Assembly: GCF_036059255.1 (NCBI RefSeq)
Contig: NZ_CP107947.1
Span: 186,001 to 250,000 of the forward strand
Length of the DNA stretch: 64,000 bases
Origin: Micromonospora sp. NBC_00389
Lineage (GTDB): Bacteria; Actinomycetota; Actinomycetes; Mycobacteriales; Micromonosporaceae
Direction: 5' to 3'
Part shown: positions 24,357 to 34,891 of the stretch, piece after piece
Position numbering within the stretch: the stretch's first letter is position 1
How the letters are laid out: each line of letters starts with the position of its first letter
Translations under genes and position numbers: made by a program
Notes under the pieces: model-generated
Databases searched by the model: none
What the model was told of the DNA's origin: nothing
The model's input: only the letters and a program-made list of their open reading frames with translations

Positions 24357-25796
24357 TCAGATCTCCAGCGCCGGTTCCTCCGGCGTGGTGCCCCGCTCGA
24401 CGGCCACCCCGAGCGCGCGCAGGTCGGCCACGAAGTCCGGGTAACCCCGGTCGACGTGGTGCACGTGGGAGACCTCGGTGAGCCCGTCCGCGCAGAGCCC
24501 CGCGATGATCAACCCCGCTCCGGCGCGGATGTCGGTGGCCCGCACCGGTGCCCCGGAGAGCCGATCCCGGCCCCGGACCACCGCGTGGTGCCCGTCGGTC
24601 TTGATGTCCGCGCCAAGGCGGGCCATCTCGTTGGCGAACATGAACCGGCCGTCGAAGATGTTCTCGGTGATCAAGGAGGCGCCGTCGCTCACGGCGGCCA
24701 GCCCGATCGCCATCGGCAGCAGATCGGTGGCGAAGCCGGGGTACGGCAGCGTCACCACGTCCACCGCCCGGGGCCGGTCGTCCATCCGTACCCGGAAGCT
24801 GTCTCCCCGCGTCTCGACCAGGCCGCCGGCCGCCACCACCTTGTCCAGCGCGACCTCCAGGTAGGCCGGGTCGAGCCCGGTCACCGTCACGTCGCCGCGG
24901 GTCATCGCCGCACCGAACGCCCAGGTGCCGGCGACAATCCGGTCCCCCACCGTGGCGTGCCGCACCGGGCGCAGCCCGGGCACCCCGGTGATCCGCAGGG
25001 TGGACGTGCCGGCACCGGAGATCCGCGCGCCCATCTGGTTGAGCATGGTGCAGATGTCGACGATCTCCGGCTCGCGCGCCGCGTTGTCGATCACCGTGGT
25101 GCCCTGGGCCAGCACCGCCGCCATCACCAGGTTCTCGGTCGCGCCCACGCTGGGGAAGTCCAGCACGATGTCCGCGCCGCGCAGCCCGTGCGGGGCGGCG
25201 GCGATGACGAACCCGTGCTCACCGGAGATGTCCGCGCCCATCCGGGTCAGCCCGGAGACGTGCATGTCCAACCCACGCGAGCCGATCGCGTCGCCGCCCG
25301 GGTGGGCCACCCGCACGTACCCCCGGCGGGCCAGCAGGGGGCCGAGCACGCAGATCGACGCGCGCAGCCGGCGGACCAGGTCGTAGTCCGCGTCCGCACC
25401 CGGCTGCTCGGGTACGTCGATGGTCACCGACCGGGACCGGGCCACCCCACCTCGGGCGACCATCGGGTCGACGGGGTCGTCCTCGTCGAACCGAACCTCG
25501 CAGCCCAGCCGGCGCAGCACCTCCCCCATGATCGCGATGTCGGTGATCCGCGGGACGTTGGTGATCACGCTGCGGCCCGGGGCGAGCAGAGCCGCGGCCA
25601 TCAGCTTCAACGCCGAGTTCTTGGCACCGACGACGTGCACGGTGCCGGTCAGCCGGGCGTCACCGCGTACCCGGATGACATCGACGTCGTTGACCGCCGG
25701 ATCGCCCGCGTCGCCGGGGCCCACCACCGCGGGCCAGCCGGCGGTGTCCGGCCGCGCCGGGATCGTCAGGTCCGGTATCCGTAGGCTGTGCGTCAT
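24357..25796 (-). CDS. murA: UDP-N-acetylglucosamine 1-carboxyvinyltransferase, Asp-type active site
   Basis: A 479-residue EPSP-synthase-fold enzyme that transfers enolpyruvate to UDP-GlcNAc, the first committed step of peptidoglycan synthesis. Visible: [18 protein letters not shown] (Lys59), [33 protein letters not shown] and [17 protein letters not shown]. The loop that holds Cys115 in E. coli MurA reads PGGDAIGSR, so Asp169 replaces the Cys that fosfomycin alkylates, as in Mycobacterium tuberculosis MurA. There is an N-terminal extension of about 35 residues. The ATG at 25796 shares bases with the start codon of the divergent adenosyltransferase; GAGGTGG nearby, inside that gene, is the likely ribosome-binding site. 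Confidence 0.9.
   Translation of the reverse strand: MTHSLRIPDLTIPARPDTAGWPAVVGPGDAGDPAVNDVDVIRVRGDARLTGTVHVVGAKNSALKLMAAALLAPGRSVITNVPRITDIAIMGEVLRRLGCEVRFDEDDPVDPMVARGGVARSRSVTIDVPEQPGADADYDLVRRLRASICVLGPLLARRGYVRVAHPGGDAIGSRGLDMHVSGLTRMGADISGEHGFVIAAAPHGLRGADIVLDFPSVGATENLVMAAVLAQGTTVIDNAAREPEIVDICTMLNQMGARISGAGTSTLRITGVPGLRPVRHATVGDRIVAGTWAFGAAMTRGDVTVTGLDPAYLEVALDKVVAAGGLVETRGDSFRVRMDDRPRAVDVVTLPYPGFATDLLPMAIGLAAVSDGASLITENIFDGRFMFANEMARLGADIKTDGHHAVVRGRDRLSGAPVRATDIRAGAGLIIAGLCADGLTEVSHVHHVDRGYPDFVADLRALGVAVERGTTPEEPALEI
25782..25794 (+). promoter_or_regulatory. -10 box of a leaderless promoter for the adenosyltransferase
   Basis: TAGGCT (25782-25787) and seven bases precede the ATG at 25795. 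The box lies inside the first codons of murA on the other strand. Confidence 0.5.
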
Positions 25797-26367
25797 GGCC
25801 GTCCACCTCACGCGCATCTACACCAAGGCCGGCGATGCCGGCATGACCAGGCTGAGCAACAACGAACAGGTGCCGAAGAGCGATCCGCGGATCGCCGCGT
25901 ACGCCGACGTCGACGAGTGCAACGCGGCGATCGGTGTCGCGCTCGCCCTGGGCCAGCTCGACGAGGAACTGCGGGCCGTGCTGGGCTCGGTGCAGAACGA
26001 CCTCTTCGACGTGGGCGCCGACCTGTCCAACCCGGTCGAGCCGGAGCCGAAGTATCCGCCGCTGCGGGTGACCGAGGAGTACGTCGAGCGCCTCGAGGGC
26101 TGGTGCGACGAATACAACGCGCGCCTGAGCAACCTCGACTCCTTTATCCTCCCCGGCGGCACCGCGGGCGCGGCGCTGCTACACGTGGCGCGGACCATCG
26201 CCCGGCGTGCCGAACGGGCAGCGTGGGCGCTGGTCAGCCACGATCCGGAGCGGACCAGCACGCTCCCGGCAAAGTATCTCAACCGGCTCTCCGATCTGCT
26301 CTTTATCCTGTCAAGAACGGCAAATCCGGCTGGAGATGTGCTATGGGTGCCGGGCGGGAAGCGCTGA
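25795..26367 (+). CDS. cob(I)alamin adenosyltransferase (PduO type)
   Basis: A 190-residue PduO-family enzyme. It transfers adenosyl from ATP to cob(I)alamin, making the coenzyme for B12 mutases such as the meaA product. The N-terminal ATP motif is [20 protein letters not shown], followed by [31 protein letters not shown] and the C-terminal [27 protein letters not shown]...[13 protein letters not shown]. Length is typical. Its ATG overlaps the murA ATG on the opposite strand (CATG, 25794-25797). A broken glyoxalase remnant follows directly. Confidence 0.92.
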   Translation: MAVHLTRIYTKAGDAGMTRLSNNEQVPKSDPRIAAYADVDECNAAIGVALALGQLDEELRAVLGSVQNDLFDVGADLSNPVEPEPKYPPLRVTEEYVERLEGWCDEYNARLSNLDSFILPGGTAGAALLHVARTIARRAERAAWALVSHDPERTSTLPAKYLNRLSDLLFILSRTANPAGDVLWVPGGKR

Positions 26368-26370
26368 ACG

Positions 26371-26600
26371 TCGGCGCGCTGCACCACGTCGAGGTATGGG
26401 TTCCCGATCTCGGGGCGGCCACGCGTAGCTAGGCGAGCTGGGCTGGACGGCTCCACCAGGACTGGCCGGCCGGTCGCTCCTGGCGCCTCGGCCACTACCT
26501 GGCACTGGAGCGCACGCCGGCGCTCTCCGGTCCGCGGCATGACCGGCTCGCCCCCGCGCTGAACCATCTGGCCTTCCACGCCGGTCCGCCGGCGGGCCGG
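26371..26600 (+). pseudogene. glyoxalase/VOC-family relic
   Basis: Three pieces in different frames resemble one VOC protein: GALHHVEVWVPDLGAATRS then a stop, LGELGWTA, and WPAGRSWRLGHYLALERTPALSG...LNHLAFHAG. At least one internal deletion and one frameshift separate them. The third piece ends a few codons before the REP-like repeat at 26601, and the C-terminal half of the domain is missing. Only about 240 of an expected roughly 460 bp remain. Confidence 0.75.
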
Positions 26601-26677
26601 TGATCGACTCCAGGTCGGCGATATCGGGGTATCCAGGGCAGCGGGACACCCCAACATCGCCGATACCGTGTCGATCA
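26601..26677 (+). repeat. REP-like hairpin repeat, copy C
   Basis: TGATCGACTCCAGGTCGGCG on the left and CATCGCCGATACCGTGTCGA on the right, with inner arms GGCGATATCGGGGTATCC and GGGACACCCCAACATCGCC pairing with few mismatches. It directly abuts the end of the glyoxalase relic. Confidence 0.8.
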
Positions 26678-26762
26678 TTCCCGACGGAGACCCGGATAGC
26701 CGGCCGCCACCGGTCTCGGCAGGGTGAAAAGCGGCGCCTGGACGACGCACAGCGCCTCGGCA

Positions 26763-26836
26763 GGGTTTCCGGGGAGCCCGCCCGGCGGAGGGATCAAGCC
26801 TGACCGCCCGGAGCCGGGCAGGCTCCCCGGAAACCC
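26763..26836. repeat. long hairpin with conserved loop, copy 2
   Basis: A 24-bp stem (26763-26786 with 26813-26836, one mismatch) and a 26-nt loop identical to copy 1 at 25 of 26 positions. Outer stem GGGTTTCCGGGGAGCC differs from copy 1. It lies 17 bp downstream of the DUF2550 stop and could also work as a terminator there. Confidence 0.85.
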
Positions 26837-26852
26837 CCACGGCGAGAGGGAA

Positions 26853-27308
26853 CTAGGCAGCAGGCCAATCTTGGGAGGCCATACGCGGCGAGACCGCCCC
26901 CGGAGGGGCGGCCTCGAGCCAGGAGAGGAATCCGGTCACTGTCGACCGCGCCATGGCGATCTCTACCGGTGCGTGGTGACTGGTACAGCGGAGGATCACC
27001 CAGTCGGCCGGCATGGAGAGGCGTTCCTGACCCTCCGGCAACCGGCGGCGCTCCACCGCGAGCCCTTTACGGGAGAGCACCCGCTTGGGCCGCAGCGCGA
27101 AGCTGAACATCCGGTACCAGCGCAGCTCGTCGCCAGCGAACCGGCCGAAGCCCGGCGACCAGCCGCGGCCGTCGAGCATGGTGGAGACCCGGACACTGAG
27201 CCGGATGATGCCACCGCTCCGGGTGACCAGGGCTCGCCGGACGAAGAGAATGAGGAGCGCGCCGAGGATGACTGCGACGCCGATCCCGAATCCCTCGACG
27301 ATCTCCAT
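26853..27308 (-). CDS. DUF2550 membrane-anchored protein
   Basis: A 151-residue protein. One N-terminal membrane segment (GFGIGVAVILGALLILFVRRALV) is followed by a soluble domain with GIIRLSVRV, GWSPGFGRFAGDELRWYRMFSFALRPKRVLSR and DWVILRCT. DUF2550 genes sit immediately downstream of atpC in many actinobacteria, as here (12 bp). Function unknown. Confidence 0.85.
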   Translation of the reverse strand: MEIVEGFGIGVAVILGALLILFVRRALVTRSGGIIRLSVRVSTMLDGRGWSPGFGRFAGDELRWYRMFSFALRPKRVLSRKGLAVERRRLPEGQERLSMPADWVILRCTSHHAPVEIAMARSTVTGFLSWLEAAPPGAVSPRMASQDWPAA

Positions 27309-27320
27309 CCCCGGTACGGC

Positions 27321-27602
27321 TCAGTGACTCTGCGCGGAGACCGGGGTCGCGCTCTCGGCCAGGACGATGACACCGTCGGCGCTCACCGAGAGGAAGCCGC
27401 CGGCCACCTCGTAGGAGACCTGCTGACCACCGGCGAGCTTGATGCGTACCTGGCCGGGCTCGGCGAGCTGGCCGAGCAGCGGCGCGTGCCCCGGCAGCAC
27501 GCCGAGCTCACCCTCGGTCGTCCGGGCGACGACCATCTCGGCCTCACCGGACCAGACTTTCTCCTCGACGGCGACGAGCTCGACGTGAAGCTGCTGTGCC
27601 AC
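27321..27602 (-). CDS. atpC: ATP synthase epsilon subunit, short form
   Basis: A 93-residue F1 epsilon subunit. The N-terminal beta-sandwich is complete ([42 protein letters not shown]...[18 protein letters not shown]). It ends where the C-terminal helical hairpin of longer homologues (about 120-138 residues) begins, so the inhibitory helices are absent. It is 89 bp after the LCP gene and 12 bp before DUF2550, and is separated from atpD by the LCP gene and a strong terminator, so its expression is probably uncoupled from the main operon. Confidence 0.93.
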   Translation of the reverse strand: MAQQLHVELVAVEEKVWSGEAEMVVARTTEGELGVLPGHAPLLGQLAEPGQVRIKLAGGQQVSYEVAGGFLSVSADGVIVLAESATPVSAQSH

Positions 27603-27691
27603 GCTGTCTCCTTGCTGCGGCGACGGATTGCCGAAAGTCTAGTCGGGTGGCCGACGCGCACCCAAGGCGGGTGGGGAGAGCTGCGCCACGG

Positions 27692-28828
27692 CTACTTGGT
27701 CTTGTTCTGGAACTCCGGGTGCTCCAGCAGGAACGGGTCCAGTTGTTCATTGTGCAGGGCGGTGAAGAAGTCCGGTACGCCTGCCTGGAACTGCTCACCC
27801 TTGTATTTCGACCCGTCGTAGACGGGACCACCGGGCAGCTTGATCATCTGGATGGTGTTCGGCCGGATGTCCTTCAGGGCGAGCCCGAAGTCGACCACGC
27901 TGTTGCCCCGACCGTTGAAGATCAGCGACTGGCCGGCGGCGCGGAGCACCTTGTCCAGCTTGAGCGGGTTGGCCACCACGTCGGCGCTGAACGCCTGCCC
28001 GACCATCGCCTTGACGAACTGCTGCTGGTGGCGCTGCCGGCCGTAGTCGGCGTCCGGGACACCGTTCTTCGGGTAGCGCTGCCGGACGTAGTCCAGGGCC
28101 TGCCACCCGCTCAGGTGGTGGTTGCCCTTCTTGTAGACCGCCTGCGGGCCGACGTAGCCCTCGCCGCGCGTGTTGCCGGGCCGCGGCGTGCCGTCCGGCT
28201 GCTTGTGCTCGGACCTCACTTCGCGCTCGACGTACATGTCGACGCCGCCCATCGCGTCGACGATCTTCTGGAAGCCGGTGAAGTTGATGATCGCGCCGCC
28301 GTCGAAGCGCTTGATGCCGGTCACCGTCTGCACCGTGGTGGCCAGCAACTCGAAGCCGCGCGCCGCGTCGGGTTTCCCGCCGGGCACCCGGCTGCCGAAC
28401 GACATGGCCGCGTTGATCTTGTCCTTGGTGCCGTTGAAGTCCGACTTGCGGAACGGCGGGATGTCGACGTAGAGGTCGCGAGGCAGCGAGAAGAGGTACG
28501 CCCGGTCCATCGTTGCCGGCACATGCAGCACCATGATCGAGTCGGCCAGTGGCAACGCCGTCGCATTACGTGGGTCGATACCGACCAGCAGGATGTTGAG
28601 CGGGCCCTTGATCTCGGACTTCTTCGCCTGGGCCCCGGCCGCCTGGTCGCCGAAGAGGTCGGCCTTGCCGACCGCGCCCTCGTAGCGGGCCATCAGCACC
28701 TCGGTGCCGACCAGCACCGCCCCGCTGAGCATGGTCAGCACCGTGCCGAACACCGTGCAGATCCTGGCCCAGCGCGGCACACCCCGCCAGATGGACGACT
28801 TGCGGCCACTCTTGCTGGCCTTACCCAC
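27692..28828 (-). CDS. LytR-CpsA-Psr (LCP) family protein
   Basis: About 378 residues. A basic N-terminus and one membrane segment (ICTVFGTVLTMLSGAVLVGTEVLM) precede an extracellular LCP domain: NILLVGIDPRN, ADSIMVLHVPATMDRAYLFSLPRDLYVDIP, KINAAMSFG, GGVDMYVE and SGWQALDYVRQRYP...DADYGRQRHQQQFVKAMV. LCP enzymes attach wall polymers to peptidoglycan from lipid carriers. The GTG at 28828 has GGAG six bases upstream and is preferred over the ATG at 28834, which that GGAG nearly touches. It sits between atpD and atpC with its own 170-bp upstream region. Confidence 0.9.
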   Translation of the reverse strand: MGKASKSGRKSSIWRGVPRWARICTVFGTVLTMLSGAVLVGTEVLMARYEGAVGKADLFGDQAAGAQAKKSEIKGPLNILLVGIDPRNATALPLADSIMVLHVPATMDRAYLFSLPRDLYVDIPPFRKSDFNGTKDKINAAMSFGSRVPGGKPDAARGFELLATTVQTVTGIKRFDGGAIINFTGFQKIVDAMGGVDMYVEREVRSEHKQPDGTPRPGNTRGEGYVGPQAVYKKGNHHLSGWQALDYVRQRYPKNGVPDADYGRQRHQQQFVKAMVGQAFSADVVANPLKLDKVLRAAGQSLIFNGRGNSVVDFGLALKDIRPNTIQMIKLPGGPVYDGSKYKGEQFQAGVPDFFTALHNEQLDPFLLEHPEFQNKTK

Positions 28829-28901
28829 GAGCATCTCCGTTCGTTACGCCCACGAGAAGGAGACGGGCGCACGTCGCCGAAAGGTTGCAAAGATCAACGC
28901 T

Positions 28902-28915
28902 CGTTCAAGTGAACG
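28902..28915. promoter_or_regulatory. small palindrome upstream of the LCP gene
   Basis: CGTTCA-AG-TGAACG, 74 bp before the LCP start. A possible regulator site; no binding protein can be named. Confidence 0.3.
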
Positions 28916-28998
28916 TGCGGAAGAACCGTATCTCGGGTGGCGCGCAACCGACGACCGCGAGAAACGGACTGCGGCGATGGTAAGGCCTGAAGATGAAC

Positions 28999-29033
28999 AA
29001 AAGACTGCCCCGGCATTGCCGGGGCAGTCTTTT
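28999..29033 (-). terminator. strong terminator after atpD
   Basis: A 16-bp perfect stem (28999-29014 AAAAGACTGCCCCGGC with 29018-29033) and a 3-nt loop; the stem ends in T4 on the minus strand. It lies 22 bp past the atpD stop and ends the main atp transcript before the LCP gene and atpC. Confidence 0.9.
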
Positions 29034-29055
29034 GGGTCAGCTCTGGTCGGAGCTG

Positions 29056-31421
<2,366 letters not shown>

Positions 31422-31425
31422 GGGA

Positions 31426-33078
31426 TCAGCTCTCGGCCGGGCGGTCGGTCGTGCCGTCGCGGAAGCGGGTCACCGTCTCGCGGTTCTCCTCGCCCTCCAG
31501 CGGCGCGGCCGGCGCGTCGTTGATCCGACGCTCGTCGGCCTTGCCGAGGAAGACCTGCTTGAACTCGCTGATCGCGGTGTCCAGGGAGCCGATGATCTCA
31601 TCGTTCCACTGGTTGTCGGCGATCCCGGCCAGCACACCCGCGTGCTTGTGCCGCAGGTACTGGAGGAACTCCGACTCGAAGCGCCGGACCTCACCCACCG
31701 GGATGTCGTCCAGCTTGCCCTCGACGCCGGCCCAGACCGAGACGACCTGCTCCTGCACCGGGTACGGCGAGTAGTTCGGCTGCTTGAGCAGCTCGACCAG
31801 CCGCGAACCGCGGTCCAGCTGGGCCCGGGAGGCCCGGTCCAGGTCGGAGGCGAAGGCGGCGAACGCCTCCAGCTCGCGGTACTGGGCCAGGTTGAGCCGC
31901 AGCGAACCGGCGACCTTCTTCATCGGCTTCACCTGCGCGGCGCCACCGACCCGGGAGACCGAGGTGCCGACGTTGATCGCCGGACGGACGCCCTGGTTGA
32001 ACAGGTCGGTCTCCAGGAAGATCTGGCCGTCGGTGATCGAGATGACGTTGGTCGGGATGAAGGCCGAGATGTCGTTGGCCTTCGTCTCGATGATCGGCAG
32101 ACCGGTCATCGAGCCGCCACCCAGCTCGTCGGAGAGCTTCGCGCAGCGCTCCAGCAGGCGGGAGTGCAGGTAGAAGACGTCACCCGGGTACGCCTCACGG
32201 CCCGGCGGGCGACGCAGCAGCAGCGACACGGCCCGGTACGCCTCGGCCTGCTTGCTCAGGTCGTCGAAGACGATCAGGACGTGCTTGCCGCCGTACATCC
32301 AGTGCTGCCCAATGGACGAGCCGGTGTACGGGGCGAGGTACTTGAAGCCGGCCGGGTCGGAGGCCGGGGAGGCGACGATGGTGGTGTACTCCATCGCGCC
32401 CGCCTCCTCCAGCTGGCCCTTGATCGAGGCGATCGTGGAGGCCTTCTGGCCGATGGCGACGTAGATGCAGCGAACCTGCTTCTTCGGGTCGCCGGTGCGC
32501 CAGTTGTCCCGCTGGTTGAGGATGGCGTCCAGGGCGACCGTGGTCTTGCCGGTCTTCCGGTCACCGATGATCAGCTGCCGCTGACCCCGACCGATCGGGG
32601 TCATCGCGTCGATGGCCTTGATGCCGGTCTGCAGCGGCTCGTCAACGGACTGCCGGGCCATCACGTTCGGAGCCTGCAGCTCCAGCTCGCGGAAGCCCTC
32701 GTTGGGGATGTCACCGAGCCCGTCGATCGGCTGGGCGAGCGCGTTGACCACGCGGCCGAGGAAGGCGTCGCCGACCGGGACGGAGAGGACCCGTTCGGTG
32801 CGCTTGACGCGCTGCCCCTCCTCCAGCTTGGCGGAGTCACCGAGAACGACGACACCGATCTCCCGGACGTCGAGGTTCAACGCCACGCCGAGCGTGCCGT
32901 CCTCGAACTCCAGGAGCTCGTTGGTCATGGTCGAGGGCAGGCCCTCGACGTGGGCGATTCCGTCGCCGGTGTCGGCGACGGTGCCGACCTCCTCGCGGGA
33001 GACGTCGGACGAGTAGGAGGAGACGTAGCGCTCCAGGGCGCCGCGGATCTCCTCCGTCGAGATGGTCAGCTCGGCCAT
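31426..33078 (-). CDS. atpA: ATP synthase alpha subunit
   Basis: A 550-residue non-catalytic F1 subunit. The N-terminus [21 protein letters not shown] joins the peripheral stalk. P-loop [36 protein letters not shown] and [29 protein letters not shown] are intact. The C-terminus extends with an acidic/Arg tail. A 117-bp spacer containing a hairpin separates it from atpH, the longest gap within the operon. Confidence 0.97.
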   Translation of the reverse strand: MAELTISTEEIRGALERYVSSYSSDVSREEVGTVADTGDGIAHVEGLPSTMTNELLEFEDGTLGVALNLDVREIGVVVLGDSAKLEEGQRVKRTERVLSVPVGDAFLGRVVNALAQPIDGLGDIPNEGFRELELQAPNVMARQSVDEPLQTGIKAIDAMTPIGRGQRQLIIGDRKTGKTTVALDAILNQRDNWRTGDPKKQVRCIYVAIGQKASTIASIKGQLEEAGAMEYTTIVASPASDPAGFKYLAPYTGSSIGQHWMYGGKHVLIVFDDLSKQAEAYRAVSLLLRRPPGREAYPGDVFYLHSRLLERCAKLSDELGGGSMTGLPIIETKANDISAFIPTNVISITDGQIFLETDLFNQGVRPAINVGTSVSRVGGAAQVKPMKKVAGSLRLNLAQYRELEAFAAFASDLDRASRAQLDRGSRLVELLKQPNYSPYPVQEQVVSVWAGVEGKLDDIPVGEVRRFESEFLQYLRHKHAGVLAGIADNQWNDEIIGSLDTAISEFKQVFLGKADERRINDAPAAPLEGEENRETVTRFRDGTTDRPAES

Positions 33079-33166
33079 CCTCTGCTTCCTTAAAATTCAG
33101 GGGCCCGGGATACCTAGTACCGACCGGTCCGAATGGCGTCTGTCAATCCGGGCGCTGCGCGGCGGA

Positions 33167-33187
33167 GCCGCCCCAACGTTGGGCGGC
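33167..33187. promoter_or_regulatory. intercistronic hairpin between atpH and atpA
   Basis: GCCGCCCCAACGTTGGGCGGC, nearly a perfect palindrome, in the 117-bp gap. It may be an mRNA-processing or attenuating hairpin. No T tract. Confidence 0.4.
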
Positions 33188-33195
33188 GGAGCTGC

Positions 33196-34017
33196 TCAGC
33201 GCTTCGCGAGCGCGTTGCGGGTCTCGTTGAGCCGACGCAGGATGGTGCCGTCGTACAGGTCGGAGCCGACCCGCACGCTCATGCCACCCAGGACGTCGGG
33301 GTCCACCGTCTGCCTGACGGAGACCTCTCGACCGTATATCGCGGTGAGGCTCGCACCCAGCCGCCGCTCGTCCTCGTCACTCAACGGGGCCGCGACGGTC
33401 ACGTACGCCACCTGCCGGTCGCGTCGCTCGGCGGCGAGCTCGACCAGCCGGGTGAGCGCCCCGATGAAGGAGCGTCCGCCGAACCCGCCCAGCGCCACCT
33501 CGACGAGGCGGACGGTCACCGGACGAGCCTTGTCGGCGAGCAGCTCGCGAGCCAGGGAGGCCCGCTGCTCGACCGGGGCGACCGGGTCGGCCAGCGCGTT
33601 GCTCAGCGCCGACTGACCCGCCACGACCTGGCCGAAGCGGAACAGCTCGTCCTCGACCTCGCCGAGGTCGCCGGCCTTGTCGGCGCTGGCCAGCAGCGCC
33701 TCCACGCCCAGCCGCTCGGCGCCGTCGAGCAACTCCGACGGTGCCGACCAACGGCCGGAGACCAGCGACACGAGCAGGTCGAGCGCGTCGACGCCGATCC
33801 GGCCGCCCAGCATGTCACCGAGCAGAGCGCCGCGGTCCTCGCCGGAACGGGCCGGCTCGGACAGCGCCCGGCGCAGCCGCGGCTCACGCCGCAGCAGGGT
33901 GGCGACGGAGAGGACGGCGTCAGCGGTGGAGGCCACCGCCGACGGCTCCGCGCCGCGGACGTACGCGTCGAGGCTCTCGGCCGCGATCTTGTACGACTCC
34001 CGGCTGGCGGCCTGCAT
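33196..34017 (-). CDS. atpH: ATP synthase delta subunit
   Basis: A 273-residue peripheral-stalk subunit, long as in other actinobacteria. The C-terminal domain has VTVAAPLSDEDERRLGASLTAIYGREVSVRQTVDPDVLGGMSVRVGSDLYDGTILRRLNETRNAL. Its ATG overlaps the atpF stop by one base (TGATG), implying coupled translation. Confidence 0.95.
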   Translation of the reverse strand: MQAASRESYKIAAESLDAYVRGAEPSAVASTADAVLSVATLLRREPRLRRALSEPARSGEDRGALLGDMLGGRIGVDALDLLVSLVSGRWSAPSELLDGAERLGVEALLASADKAGDLGEVEDELFRFGQVVAGQSALSNALADPVAPVEQRASLARELLADKARPVTVRLVEVALGGFGGRSFIGALTRLVELAAERRDRQVAYVTVAAPLSDEDERRLGASLTAIYGREVSVRQTVDPDVLGGMSVRVGSDLYDGTILRRLNETRNALAKR

Positions 34018-34556
34018 CAGCGGGCCCCCGTGCTCTCAAGACCGCTCAGGAACCGGTCGACGGTGCCCTTGCGCCGCGCCTCGTCGGCCAGCGACTCGCC
34101 GACGATCTTGCTGGCCAGGTCCACCGCGATGGTGCCGACCTCGGTGCGCAGCTCGCGCACGATGGTGGCCCGCTCGGCGGCGAGCTGATCCTTGCCGGCC
34201 GCGATGATCCGGTCGGATTCCTCCCGCGCCTTGGCGAGAACGTCCTGCCGGATCCCCTCGGCGTCGGCCCGGGCGTCGTCGCGGATCTTGGCGGCGTCGG
34301 TCCGGGCTTCGGCGAGCTGGGCACGGTACTGCTCGAGCAGCTGGTTCGCCTCGGCCTGGGCGGCCTCGGCGCGCTTGATGCCACCCTCGATCGCGTCGAC
34401 CCGAGCCTGGAACGTCTGCTCCATGCGGGGGAAGACGAACTTCATCAGCACGAAGCAGAGCACAGCGAAGGCGACCGTACCGACCACGATCTCCTGCCAG
34501 AGCGGGATGATCGGGTTGTGGGTCGACTCACCACCCTCAGCGGCGAGGAAATACAT
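34017..34556 (-). CDS. atpF: ATP synthase b subunit
   Basis: A 179-residue stator subunit with one N-terminal membrane helix (LWQEIVVGTVAFAVLCFVLMKFVFP) followed by a long Ala/Glu/Arg coiled coil from about residue 45. Between atpE (26 bp) and atpH. Confidence 0.95.
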   Translation of the reverse strand: MYFLAAEGGESTHNPIIPLWQEIVVGTVAFAVLCFVLMKFVFPRMEQTFQARVDAIEGGIKRAEAAQAEANQLLEQYRAQLAEARTDAAKIRDDARADAEGIRQDVLAKAREESDRIIAAGKDQLAAERATIVRELRTEVGTIAVDLASKIVGESLADEARRKGTVDRFLSGLESTGAR

Positions 34557-34582
34557 GGTTACCTCCCAGTCGAGGGGCGGAA

Positions 34583-34846
<264 letters not shown>

Positions 34847-34891
34847 TCACGCGTGACTCTCACGCGGGACGACAACGGATGGTGCGGTGGA

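Noticed and set aside
33079..33195. an extra small gene between atpA and atpH
   Set aside because: The 117-bp gap contains a palindrome but no start with a ribosome-binding site and no conserved frame.
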